Shown here one piece after another: positions 35,578 to 43,882 of a DNA stretch of 64,000 bases (position 1 is its first letter; every line of letters begins with the position of its first letter). Made by a program: the position numbers and the translations under genes. The notes beneath the pieces were generated by a model. The model saw nothing but the letters and a program-made list of their open reading frames with translations. It was not told where the DNA came from and searched no databases. This DNA is from Bremerella cremea (GTDB taxonomy: Bacteria; Planctomycetota; Planctomycetia; Pirellulales; Pirellulaceae): positions 310,001 to 374,000 of the forward strand of contig NZ_QPEX01000010.1 of the NCBI RefSeq assembly GCF_003335505.1. Reading direction: 5' to 3'.

Positions 35578-36573
35578 ATGAAAACAACACCACGTGCAGG
35601 TTTTACCCTTGTCGAATTGTTGGTAGTCATTGCCATTATTGGCGTGTTAATTGCCCTGCTTCTTCCGGCAGTTCAACAAGCTCGTGAAGCCGCTCGACGC
35701 ATGCAATGTACCAACCACTTGAAACAAATTGGCTTGTCCCTACACAACTATCACGATACCTTCGGCGCCTTTCCAGCGATCAGCTACGACCATGAAGTCA
35801 ACGGCGGTGACGAAAGAAAACATGCCAGTTGGAGTTGGGGCACCTTGATTCTGCCTCAAATGGAACAAGGAGCTGCCTACGACATTTTGGCCCCCAGCCA
35901 ACCGGATCGGTTGCATGAAGCGGTCAACAAACCTGCGAAGCTGGCCGTTCTACAAACTCCGATTACAATTTGGCGTTGCCCCTCAGATACTGGCCCGACA
36001 CTTAACACCCATCTAACGATCAACAACGGTTCTGGCGACCAGTCAAAAGACGTTCAGATTGCAACCGCCAATTATCTCGGCGTGAACACAAACGGCGATA
36101 TCGATCGTTCTAAACACCACAATGGAATCTTCGTGCCAGGTACCAACGTGCAAGGCAACTCACGCATGGTGGTCGCGATGCATCAAATCCTGGACGGAAC
36201 CAGCAATACGGCCATGGTGGGCGAACGAGCCTGGATGCTCTCAGGCGAGGAACTTGGTGCAGGTCTGGTTTATGGCCATACCGGCAACGAAGACATCGAA
36301 AACAGCCATAACTACTTGGATGGCTTTATTGCCGTGGTTGGCGGTGGCAAAACGCATATCAACACTTCCGATACGTGTGGTGCTTCTTGCAACGATGTCG
36401 ATGGTCGGCAAGGTTTCTCCAGCAATCACCCTGGCGGTGCCCAATTCATGTTCGCCGATGGATCTGTTCATTTTCTTAGCGAGAATATCGACGACAACTT
36501 CGGAGGTGCAACCGACACGACCTACGAACGTCTTCTTGATCGTGCCGATGGACAACCGGTGGGCAACTACTAA
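35578..36573 (+). CDS. DUF1559 pseudopilin-like protein
   Basis: This 331-residue protein has a type IV prepilin-like N-terminus: a short basic leader, then GFTLVELLVVIAIIGVLIAL, which would be cut before the Phe by prepilin peptidase and anchors the protein. The DUF1559 body follows: LLPAVQQAREAARRMQC, LKQIGLSLHNYHDT, and the terminal H-X9-DG motif (NHPGGAQFMFADGSVHFLSE). Planctomycetes carry hundreds of copies, and their role in pseudopilus-type or secretion structures is unproven. It lies 67 bp after the FecR gene and is followed by a small lipoprotein gene, the same order as in the second pair at 60182-61607. Confidence 0.97.
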   Translation: MKTTPRAGFTLVELLVVIAIIGVLIALLLPAVQQAREAARRMQCTNHLKQIGLSLHNYHDTFGAFPAISYDHEVNGGDERKHASWSWGTLILPQMEQGAAYDILAPSQPDRLHEAVNKPAKLAVLQTPITIWRCPSDTGPTLNTHLTINNGSGDQSKDVQIATANYLGVNTNGDIDRSKHHNGIFVPGTNVQGNSRMVVAMHQILDGTSNTAMVGERAWMLSGEELGAGLVYGHTGNEDIENSHNYLDGFIAVVGGGKTHINTSDTCGASCNDVDGRQGFSSNHPGGAQFMFADGSVHFLSENIDDNFGGATDTTYERLLDRADGQPVGNY

Positions 36574-36592
36574 GACAAAAACATAAGGGCCT

Positions 36593-36617
36593 GCCGCAAC
36601 CATGCATGAATTGCGGC
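36593..36617 (+). repeat. Hairpin between the DUF1559 and lipoprotein genes
   Basis: GCCGCAA (36593-36599) pairs with TTGCGGC (36611-36617), 19 bp past the DUF1559 stop and about 25 bp before the next ATG. It has no T-run, so it may attenuate or stabilise the message rather than end it. A GGAG ribosome-binding site at 36631 follows. Confidence 0.45.
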
Positions 36618-36642
36618 GGTAGCCCCACGAGGAGAAGTAAAG

Positions 36643-37059
36643 ATGAATCGTTTTACAATGTTAAGTCTCGCATTAGCCACGCTTTGTTTGACTGGTTGCG
36701 GCGATCCTAACATGCCGCCGGTAGGTGAAGTCCACGGCCAAGTCACGCTCAACGGGAAACCGGTTTCGGACTGTCAAGTTGAGTTCGTGCCACTGGCTGG
36801 TGGCCGAAGTTCTGCCGCGATTACCGACGAGAACGGAAAGTACATTCTCAAATACAAAGGGGATGCCGAGGGCGCATTGCTTGGCAAACACCGCGTTCGC
36901 TTGGTAACGGCCCGCAGTGCAACGCGCGACGACAGTGGACGCGTGATTCAACCTGGCGTCAAAGAGAAGCTTCCCAAAGAATACAACGATGAGACGACTC
37001 AACAGGTCGAAGTGATCGACGGAGACAACCCGATCGACTTCGAGATTGTCACCAAATAG
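36643..37059 (+). CDS. Small lipoprotein with carboxypeptidase-regulatory-like (transthyretin-like) fold
   Basis: This 138-residue protein has a lipoprotein signal with lipobox LTGC (C19). The mature part reads VHGQVTLNGKPVSDCQVEFVP, then ITDENGKYILKYKGDAEGALLGKHRVRL, a pattern seen in carboxypeptidase-regulatory-like domains of planctomycete lipoproteins. It ends with PKEYNDETTQQVEVIDGDNPIDFEI. Such proteins are regularly encoded directly after DUF1559 genes and may sit with them at the membrane. A clear GGAGAAG site precedes the ATG. The homologue at 60182-60583 has the same layout. A T-tailed hairpin follows. Confidence 0.9.
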   Translation: MNRFTMLSLALATLCLTGCGDPNMPPVGEVHGQVTLNGKPVSDCQVEFVPLAGGRSSAAITDENGKYILKYKGDAEGALLGKHRVRLVTARSATRDDSGRVIQPGVKEKLPKEYNDETTQQVEVIDGDNPIDFEIVTK

Positions 37060-37062
37060 TTT

Positions 37063-37407
37063 TCAATCGTTGTCTGAAACCACAGAAACCGTGCGAGTTA
37101 TCATTGGCCGTACGGTTTCCTTTTGCGCCGCTGGTTTCGATAAGAACAATCCCAACTCCTTATGCGAACCAACACACCCAGGCATTTTCTGGGAAAGTCC
37201 GCACGTGCAGTCATGCAGCCCTACGCCTGCCAAGATTCTAGGCAGACTTTTCTCGATTCGAGCCTCGCACGATTTGGCCTGCTTCGCACCGCCGAAATCC
37301 AAAAGATACCCCCGCTTTCGACCAGGGGTTAGTGCTTCAAACGCGGTTCGCAATGTCGGCTCGTTCTCAAATCTCATCTCCAATTCAACCGGTCCAGGAT
37401 GTGCCGC
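37063..37407 (-). pseudogene. C-terminal remnant of a YdeI/OmpD-associated-like gene
   Basis: The open minus-strand frame begins just after a TAA at 37408-37410 and lacks the N-terminal domain. The preserved part reads FEALTPGRKRGYLLDFGGAKQ, ARIEKSLPRILAGVGLHDC and CTCGLSQKMPGCVGSHK, which matches the C-terminal half of YdeI-type (bacteriocin-protection, DUF1801-related) proteins, including the CTCGLSKKMPGCDGSH tail. There is no good start codon; a TTG at 37383 is the only candidate. Loss of about half of the gene and its overlap with the terminator of the plus-strand operon indicate a decayed fragment. Its family identity is fairly clear; its non-functionality is inferred. Confidence 0.62.
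37085..37124 (+). terminator. Terminator of the sigma-FecR-DUF1559-lipoprotein unit
   Basis: GAAACCGTGCG (37085-37095) pairs with CGTACGGTTTC (37109-37119) through eleven pairs including one G-U wobble, followed by C and four T. It begins 26 bp past the lipoprotein stop codon on the plus strand. Confidence 0.75.
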
Positions 37408-37455
37408 TTAACTTGCAGACTTGGGAGCGTAACGACTTTGCTATTGCAATAGAGT

Positions 37456-37857
37456 TTAGGCTTGTTTCCGCACTTCTGGGTTGGCATGCGAGATCAACCC
37501 TTGCCGGACTTCCTGAGACAGGCTTTCTGCGGAAACCATCTTGGCGGAAATCGCGTCCAACAGATAAACCCGATTACCGTCCGCTCGCAACAAGCCGTTC
37601 ATCACGAACACGCGTAGTTCACTCGGAACATCGGATAGCGTTTGATGCAACGCCGTCGCCGCTTCCACGTGGGGCACATCGCCGAGTCCCTCAACTGCTC
37701 CGCGGATCAACGCTGCATCGTTGTCGGCTGCGGCGTAACGGACCAGAGCCTCCTTCGAGGTGCCCCATGAGTTCAAGGAGATTAATCGCAACGCGTCGTA
37801 GCGTGTTCCTTTGCGTACCGAGGTATCTTCCGCCTTCTTGGCAGCCAAATCGAGCAT
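37456..37857 (-). pseudogene. HEAT-repeat fragment, probable remnant of a second PVC-heme gene
   Basis: A 133-residue frame starts 17 bp after the stop of the large PVC-heme gene. It resembles the HEAT segment that lies immediately before the cytochrome domain in PVC-type heme proteins: ALRLISLNSWGTSKEALVRY, GAVEGLGDVPHVEAATALH and, at the end, VRQGLISHANPEVRKQA. The same boundary in the neighbour reads RQKLFDHPSPEIHKRA and is followed by a CAACH cytochrome. Here the frame simply stops where that domain should begin, and it has no signal peptide. A leftover from a tandem duplicate is the likeliest explanation; a small expressed HEAT protein cannot be excluded. Confidence 0.55.
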
Positions 37858-37874
37858 ACGTTTTCAACCCTGCT

Positions 37875-40800
37875 TCAATTGGGAATCGTGCTTTGTGATT
37901 TTGGCGCTGCGGCTTGTAATTCGACCGCCTTCAGAAAAGCAAGCAAGTCCTGCATACCTTCCCGCGAAATAACCTGTTCTAGCCCCTCCGGCATAAGCGA
38001 TTTGCCAGTCCCTTTAATCATCTCGATATCGCTCCGCAAAATACGTCGCTCGACTCCTTCTTTTTCTTTTAAGGTAATCGCCTGGTTCGATTCTTCCGCC
38101 AATATCCCCCCGAGTACACGCCCATCGTTCAGCAATACGGAATAGGTCGCATACCTTCGATCAACCGCTGCATTCGGATCGAGGATGGCCGTCACCATGA
38201 AATCTTTCGTGCGGTCGGTCAATGCTTGCAGATCCGGGCCCACAACACTTCCCAGATCATCGTAGCGATGGCAGGCTGCGCACTGCTGTTGAAATAACGC
38301 CCGCCCTGCGACGCTATCCCCTCCGGTTAAATCAGCACGGCGAAACTGCTCGATCTTCTTTTGCAAGCTTCCCTGCGAAGAGGAAGCGAAATATTGGGTA
38401 GCCCTTTTGTGAATCTCAGGGGATGGATGATCGAACAGCTTTTGGCGATCAGCAAGATCGATCATTGCCCGAGGAACTTGGCCACTTTCTAAACCAGCGA
38501 GAAGTATTAACGTGCTTTCGGGTCGCGCAAGATACTCCCCAATCGCGGCCGTTTGCAGCACCGGAGATAGACTGGAAAGCTGATCCAGAATTGCCTGCTG
38601 TCCTGCAACCGAACGCGTTTTGAAGATCATCGTTAACGCTTTAGCTTGAACTTCTGGCGGCTGCCGGGGCGTCAACAATTCAAGCAACAAGCTTGTCGTT
38701 TTTGAATCCGCTAGTATAGTAGCCAGCAATTCGATTGCGGCTGTGCGTTGTTCCACCGAAGCAGAATCATTAAGGGCGATCGCCTGCATCTGATCGGCGA
38801 AACCTGGCAACGCAGCAAGCTTTTCAAGCGGCAATTGCCGCTTGGCGAGTACTTCAACAATTCGCGCTGTCGTGTTAAAGCTGTCCGCGTCTTCAGCTGA
38901 TAACGCCAAGGCTTTCTCGGCAATTGCTGGCTCACCCACCTGGGCAACCGCAATCAGACAATCGCGATAATTCTTCTGGTGATCGGCTGGCAGCGCATTC
39001 AATGCTTCCAACACGGTTTGTGCATTGCCAGCATGCAAACTCGCTCGCAGTGCCGCGCGGACGGTGGTATCTGTGGAAGCAGCGAAGAGGTGCTGGGCCA
39101 ATAGGGTAGCGGCGGATTCCGAGTGACATTCCCCCAACGAATAGGCCGCTTGAATGCGAACTTCTGTAGCTGGATCAGCGAGCGCCTGAAGAATCCACTT
39201 TTCCCCCTGAGGATCTTCCGCCAACCGCTGCTCAGCAATCAGAACTGCCCACCTACGGACTGCGAAATGGGGGTCGTGGCTGACCTGAGCGAGCATGTTA
39301 TCATCTATTCCCCCCAAACCCGCCAAGGCACAAAACGCTTGCAAACGAACCTGAGGCAGCGCTGCTTCTACGGCCAGCTTTTTTAGAAGCGGCAAGCTGG
39401 CCGTATCACGCCGGAAAAGCAGCTCGGCATGGACCATATCACGAAGCGTTCCGTTCACCGTGTCGAGCTGATTGGTAAGCTCGCTGGTCGAGAGTTCTCG
39501 CAGATTAGGAAGCGTGGCCGAGGATTGGTCCGCCGGAATAATACGATAGATTCGTCCCCGATCGTCCCCTGCCCTGACATCCAACTTTTCCTTTACCTGA
39601 TCCGAGATAAACTTGGGGTGCTCGATCACGTATCGGTACATATCGACCACCCACAAGCTACCATCCGGGGCGGTACGAACTTGAACAGGCCGAAACCAAT
39701 TGTCGGTGGAAGCCAGGAATTCTCGTTGCTGCTCCTCAGGTGCTCGGCGGCTGGTGATATTGGAATCGCTTAGCACAAGCTCTCGACGATGTACTAGTTG
39801 ATTGACCGGCTCACAAACGAACGCATTGTTCGAGAACGCTTGGCCAAGCAGTTCATCGCGATAAATTTCTAGCCCACAAACTGAAGTTGGAGCCCCTTTC
39901 GCGCCGCTTTGGCTAAATCGCACCAATTCTCCCACAGGAAAAAGCCTTTCCCCGGAAGAGAGCGACCGAATCGGATTGGGAGAACTGGCCAGCGGATTGC
40001 GCTCGTAATAGTGCTGGACGCTGGGGTAATGATAGAGCAAATTGCTGTTGGTGCAGCCAAACCAATTGCCCCAATCATCACGGGCTCGTCCTTGTTGCGT
40101 CCGCCCTGACACCGCCTCGACCGCGCCGGTCTCTGGCTGAAATCGAAAATCACGGTTCTCGGCATCGACGTCTGCCATCGATTCGCTTTGCAGCTTGCCT
40201 CCGAAAATACCGCCAGCCCCGTACCACCAGCTATCAAGCCCGAGTGAAAGACTATTCACCCGGGCTTGATAGTTGTGTGTTGCAAAGCCGCGGAGAACCA
40301 CCCGTCGGACGTCGGCATGGCCATCACCGTTGGTGTCTTCCGCATAGATTACATCTGGGGCCGAACAAATCAGAACGCCGTTGCCCCATGCTTTCACCCC
40401 GGTGGGATACGGCAAACCTTCCAGGAACAACGTTGCTTGATCGTAGTGACCATCGTGATTGCTATCTTCTAGAAACTTAACCCGGCCACCCCCAGCTGGC
40501 ATTCCTTCGACCCCGAGTGGGTAGTCGTTCATCTCGACTACCCATAGCTTGCCATCCGGTCCGAAATCAATCGCCACCGGATCAACCACCAATGGCTCAG
40601 CCGCTACGACTTCCACACGGAAACGGTCGTCGAGTAGCATCGTGCGAATCGACTCTTGGGGAGAACGAGGGGCGACCCCACCAGTGCGTGTATGATCGCC
40701 GGACGACTTCGGCTCAGGAGTCAGCTGCCGATCGACTTCATCCAAGATTTTCTTTTCCAACCCAGCCGCAAACGGACTAGGCTTGTCGTACCATAACATC

Positions 40801-42128
40801 GAAGTACGACCTTCATATCCACCGCGGCGGAGTACCCGTTCCGATGGAATATAGCAGCTTACATCGTTGCTATAGCCAGAAACCCAGGTCTGGTCGCCAT
40901 GCTTGCCTTTGATCAGCAAGGCGTAATCGACTACGACCTCATCACTAAGGAAAACCATCGCCAGATCATTGCCGAATTGCCAAGTTTGAATCGGATACGT
41001 CACGCGATCGGTGAGAGTTTCACCACGTTCTAGCCGCTTTAGATTTGCCTGAGCGTGGTATCCCTCGATTCCTTTGCTGGTAGCAAGCTCTTGCCATTGT
41101 TTCTCGGTCGGCAACTCGGCCAGTGGAAGCTCGATCTCCTGGTAATCGATCCGCAAAGGCCCATTCACCGGTTTCAGATTCGTTTGCAGTACACGGATCA
41201 CTTCGTCGGCCAACTGTTTCCCTTGCCGCTCTGAAGCCGCGACACCTCCTTTGTCAGCAGGGTTTTGATCGCCGCCACATCCGATTGTCACTATCCCGAC
41301 AACTCCTGGCAGCTGTTGCCGCAGTTCGGCCACCGCGCAGCCTGCCCAGTCGCCGGTGAGCAGCATTCCACTACTCGCCGAAACGCAGTGACACGCATAA
41401 TTGGCAACCAGAGCGAACGGCTTTCCCTGTTTGTCGACCGCTACCAGCAGTGGCAGCGAATGATCGGTCACCATTTCACCTCGCCGATTGATCGCGAAGT
41501 CGACCTTGCCGTTCCCACGCAGCAAGTAGCCAGGCTGGCGTTGCTGCAGGGCCTTGGCAGCGACTTCGACTAACTTCTCAACCAACGCATTGGTATATCC
41601 ATCCACAGCGGCACGTTCGCCTGGCGTCATTTCGCGAGTTAGCAAATTTTCTAATACGCCGGTCAGCATCGGGCCACCGTGGGTATGTGTCGAACAAATG
41701 GTCACTCGCTGCGGGGCTATCGAGTATTGCTTTTCTAAACGGTTCGTGACCACTTGGCGAATACTCGCTGGCACGCCGACGTTATCAACCGTAAGCAAAA
41801 TTGCCGGGGGACTCGCTTCGTCGGAAACCACCAACGCATGCGCCCACAAGCTATGCTTTATGTTGAGCTGAAGCTGATGATTTCTGGCGGCGTAACCACT
41901 CAGCAAAATCGGCTGTTGCGGAGTAATCTCGATACTGGCGGCGCCAATCTGCCGTAAGGTATCGCCTTCTCCAGGCAGCGGGCAGAGCGTTAAGCCGCCA
42001 AGATTATTCTCTTCTGCCTGGGCGATGTTGATCGACCAAATACAAGACAGCCCCCATACGGCCAGAGAAACGATAAAGGTCAGCAGACAATTGAACCTTT
42101 GCTTTGATGAAAAAACGGGAGCGTGCAT
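37875..42128 (-). CDS. Ceramidase-like/PVC-type heme-binding fusion with HEAT repeats
   Basis: The ATG at 42128 is preferred because it places a signal peptide at the N-terminus (FNCLLTFIVSLAVWGL, cut near AQA); earlier in-frame starts at 42179 and 42203 (GTG) would extend it to 1442 residues. The first 430 residues resemble neutral ceramidase-like hydrolases (ITPQQPILLSGYAARN, CSTHTHGGPM, TGDWAGCAVAELR, GCGGDQNPADKGG). From about residue 490 comes the PVC membrane-bound dehydrogenase propeller (FRVEVVAAEPLVVDPVAIDF, DGKLWVVEMNDYP), then HEAT repeats (about 900-1220) and a C-terminal cytochrome with one CAACH heme site and a conserved ILRSDIEMIKGTGKSLMPEG tail. Oxidation of a sugar or lipid-linked substrate in the periplasm is likely. 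It is divergent from the XylR-like gene. Confidence 0.85.
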   Translation of the reverse strand: MHAPVFSSKQRFNCLLTFIVSLAVWGLSCIWSINIAQAEENNLGGLTLCPLPGEGDTLRQIGAASIEITPQQPILLSGYAARNHQLQLNIKHSLWAHALVVSDEASPPAILLTVDNVGVPASIRQVVTNRLEKQYSIAPQRVTICSTHTHGGPMLTGVLENLLTREMTPGERAAVDGYTNALVEKLVEVAAKALQQRQPGYLLRGNGKVDFAINRRGEMVTDHSLPLLVAVDKQGKPFALVANYACHCVSASSGMLLTGDWAGCAVAELRQQLPGVVGIVTIGCGGDQNPADKGGVAASERQGKQLADEVIRVLQTNLKPVNGPLRIDYQEIELPLAELPTEKQWQELATSKGIEGYHAQANLKRLERGETLTDRVTYPIQTWQFGNDLAMVFLSDEVVVDYALLIKGKHGDQTWVSGYSNDVSCYIPSERVLRRGGYEGRTSMLWYDKPSPFAAGLEKKILDEVDRQLTPEPKSSGDHTRTGGVAPRSPQESIRTMLLDDRFRVEVVAAEPLVVDPVAIDFGPDGKLWVVEMNDYPLGVEGMPAGGGRVKFLEDSNHDGHYDQATLFLEGLPYPTGVKAWGNGVLICSAPDVIYAEDTNGDGHADVRRVVLRGFATHNYQARVNSLSLGLDSWWYGAGGIFGGKLQSESMADVDAENRDFRFQPETGAVEAVSGRTQQGRARDDWGNWFGCTNSNLLYHYPSVQHYYERNPLASSPNPIRSLSSGERLFPVGELVRFSQSGAKGAPTSVCGLEIYRDELLGQAFSNNAFVCEPVNQLVHRRELVLSDSNITSRRAPEEQQREFLASTDNWFRPVQVRTAPDGSLWVVDMYRYVIEHPKFISDQVKEKLDVRAGDDRGRIYRIIPADQSSATLPNLRELSTSELTNQLDTVNGTLRDMVHAELLFRRDTASLPLLKKLAVEAALPQVRLQAFCALAGLGGIDDNMLAQVSHDPHFAVRRWAVLIAEQRLAEDPQGEKWILQALADPATEVRIQAAYSLGECHSESAATLLAQHLFAASTDTTVRAALRASLHAGNAQTVLEALNALPADHQKNYRDCLIAVAQVGEPAIAEKALALSAEDADSFNTTARIVEVLAKRQLPLEKLAALPGFADQMQAIALNDSASVEQRTAAIELLATILADSKTTSLLLELLTPRQPPEVQAKALTMIFKTRSVAGQQAILDQLSSLSPVLQTAAIGEYLARPESTLILLAGLESGQVPRAMIDLADRQKLFDHPSPEIHKRATQYFASSSQGSLQKKIEQFRRADLTGGDSVAGRALFQQQCAACHRYDDLGSVVGPDLQALTDRTKDFMVTAILDPNAAVDRRYATYSVLLNDGRVLGGILAEESNQAITLKEKEGVERRILRSDIEMIKGTGKSLMPEGLEQVISREGMQDLLAFLKAVELQAAAPKSQSTIPN

Positions 42129-42345
42129 TAGGTTGTGGACTTTCAAGCGAAGGAGGGAGTTCGAGGCAGGTTCCGACATCGAGGGGATGCATCGTGCAAT
42201 CACTCGGATCGGGCGATCGCTCGTTCATTTTTCATACCGATAAGTCAATCGAGGCTTGTCGTCACTACTGTTGATGTTGTGAATTTACGCCTGCGATTAC
42301 CACGCCAGACCTAGCCATGCATACCTGGCGAGCACCAGCTTAAAT

Positions 42346-42382
42346 AAGTGGATATTTCGTGTTATCACGAAGTATCCAACTT
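42346..42382. promoter_or_regulatory. Palindromic operator candidate between xylR-like and heme-protein genes
   Basis: AAGTGGATATTTCGTG (42346-42361) and CACGAAGTATCCAACTT (42366-42382) form an inverted repeat of about 16 bp (one mismatch, one extra base) around TTAT. The core TTCGTG-TTAT-CACGAA is symmetric and falls in the 354-bp divergent region, about 100 bp before the regulator ATG. It is a strong candidate for the binding site of the adjacent XylR-like protein. Confidence 0.6.
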
Positions 42383-42482
42383 AAGATGGCATTTTTCAAC
42401 TAGAATCGCAATTCATTATTACGACAATTGACTTTCGAATTTGCGACACATCTTTCCGGCGACTTGTCAAGGTTTACCGACG

Positions 42483-43694
42483 ATGCTCCCTCCCCGCGTC
42501 TCTAATTCAGTACCGCATGTGGCCTTGTTGATAGAGACCTCGAAGCAGTTTGGACGCGACATTATCAAGGGGATCGGTCGCTTCTCGCGAATTCATGGCC
42601 CTTGGTCGATCTACATTGACGAGTTCGGCCCAGCAAGTCGGTTGCCTGGTTGGCTCAAGACTTGGCATGGAGATGGCATCATCGTAAGGGCACGCAATCA
42701 AACAATGGCCAAGGCCATTGCGGAAGTTGGGGTTCCGATTGTCGAAACACTTCAGCCATGGCCAAGTTTGGGAATCGGAGGGGTATTTACCGATGACGAA
42801 AACATCGGGCAGATGGCCGCCCAACATTTGCTCGAACGAGGTCTGCGCAGCTACGCGTTTGTCGGCGTGGAAGGGGCACGTTGGTCGCGGATGCGTCAAA
42901 CGGGATTCACGAAAGCGTTACACGATGCACAGCACAACGTCTTTGTTTATTCCGCAAGTTCGCGGCGACGTGCCCACGACAACTGGGAAGGAGGGCAAGA
43001 AGATCTCGCCAACTGGATTAGCGAGTTACCGAAACCACTGGGCTTGATGGCAGCCCACGACATGCGTGCGCTGTGCGTGTTCGATGCCTGTCGTCGACGC
43101 CAGCTTTCGATTCCCGAAGAGATTGCCATCGTTGGTGTCGACAACGACGATGTGATATGCACGATGGCCGATACCCCCCTGACCAGCATTTCGCACAACA
43201 GCGAGCAAATTGGCTATGAAGCGGCCGCCTTCTTAGACAAAGTCATCCGAGGCAGCGCCCAACCGCGTCACATCCAATTGATACCGCCGAGAGGCATTTC
43301 CATTCGGCGTTCGACCGATGTTCATGCGGTGCCTGATCCGATCATCGCGAAGTCACTTAAATGGATTCGTGATCGCAAGGGGAATACTTCGGTGCAAAAG
43401 GTCGCCAATCACGTCGGCCTTTCACGACGATCCCTTGAAAGAAAGTTCGCCGACACGATCCATACCACTCCGCACGAACAGATCGCCAGCGAGAAACTTC
43501 AGCATGCCAAACTGCTGCTACAAGAGACGAGCTACTCGCTAGAAGAGATTGCCGCTCAGATGCAGTTTTCGAGCGCTTCGTACTTGAGCTCGTTTTTTAA
43601 AGAATTAACCGGCATGAACCCGGGCCTCTTCCGCAGACAAGCGCGCCGGGGAGGCTCACTGGAAGAGTTCTACCCTTCTGGTAACACTCAATAA
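42483..43694 (+). CDS. xylR: XylR-like AraC-type regulator with LacI-type sensor domain
   Basis: The ATG at 42483 gives 403 residues; the TTG at 42441 in the same frame is less likely. The first 280 residues form a periplasmic-binding-protein-like sensor (HVALLIETSKQFGRDIIKGI, GVFTDDENIGQMAAQHLLERG, IVGVDNDDVICTMADTPLTSI) as in XylR of E. coli. The last 100 residues are an AraC helix-turn-helix pair (VQKVANHVGLSRRSLERKF, LEEIAAQMQFSSASYLSSFF). Such proteins activate sugar-use genes when they bind the sugar. It is divergent from the ceramidase-like/PVC-heme gene with a palindrome between them, so that gene is a probable target. The bound sugar is unknown. Confidence 0.9.
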   Translation: MLPPRVSNSVPHVALLIETSKQFGRDIIKGIGRFSRIHGPWSIYIDEFGPASRLPGWLKTWHGDGIIVRARNQTMAKAIAEVGVPIVETLQPWPSLGIGGVFTDDENIGQMAAQHLLERGLRSYAFVGVEGARWSRMRQTGFTKALHDAQHNVFVYSASSRRRAHDNWEGGQEDLANWISELPKPLGLMAAHDMRALCVFDACRRRQLSIPEEIAIVGVDNDDVICTMADTPLTSISHNSEQIGYEAAAFLDKVIRGSAQPRHIQLIPPRGISIRRSTDVHAVPDPIIAKSLKWIRDRKGNTSVQKVANHVGLSRRSLERKFADTIHTTPHEQIASEKLQHAKLLLQETSYSLEEIAAQMQFSSASYLSSFFKELTGMNPGLFRRQARRGGSLEEFYPSGNTQ

Positions 43695-43800
43695 TAGTTC
43701 CGCACGCAATTAAGTTATACGGACTTTTGGTCCTTAGATTCCAAGCTTTCGCTGGTCTTTCTGTTTAGAAGACAGCATCGGCCTCGATGAACACAACGCT

Positions 43801-43830
43801 CTTCTGAGGCTTGTTAGCAAGCCCCAGAAG
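43801..43830. terminator. Hairpin between convergent genes
   Basis: CTTCTGAGGCTTG (43801-43813) pairs with CAAGCCCCAGAAG (43818-43830) with one A/C mismatch and a TTAG loop. It lies between the end of the XylR-like gene (43694) and the end of the SIMPL-like gene (43883), where a bidirectional terminator is expected. There is no T-run. Confidence 0.55.
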
Positions 43831-43882
43831 ACCCAATGCCATGCCGTTTCAAGCAAGTGACTCGAAAAGCAAACGCTGAAAT

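Noticed and set aside
36122..36586. 154-residue open frame on the plus strand
   Set aside because: Frame-shifted shadow of the DUF1559 gene.
37332..37898. 188-residue open frame on the plus strand
   Set aside because: Antisense to the HEAT fragment and extending into the YdeI remnant; arginine/serine-rich with no family match.
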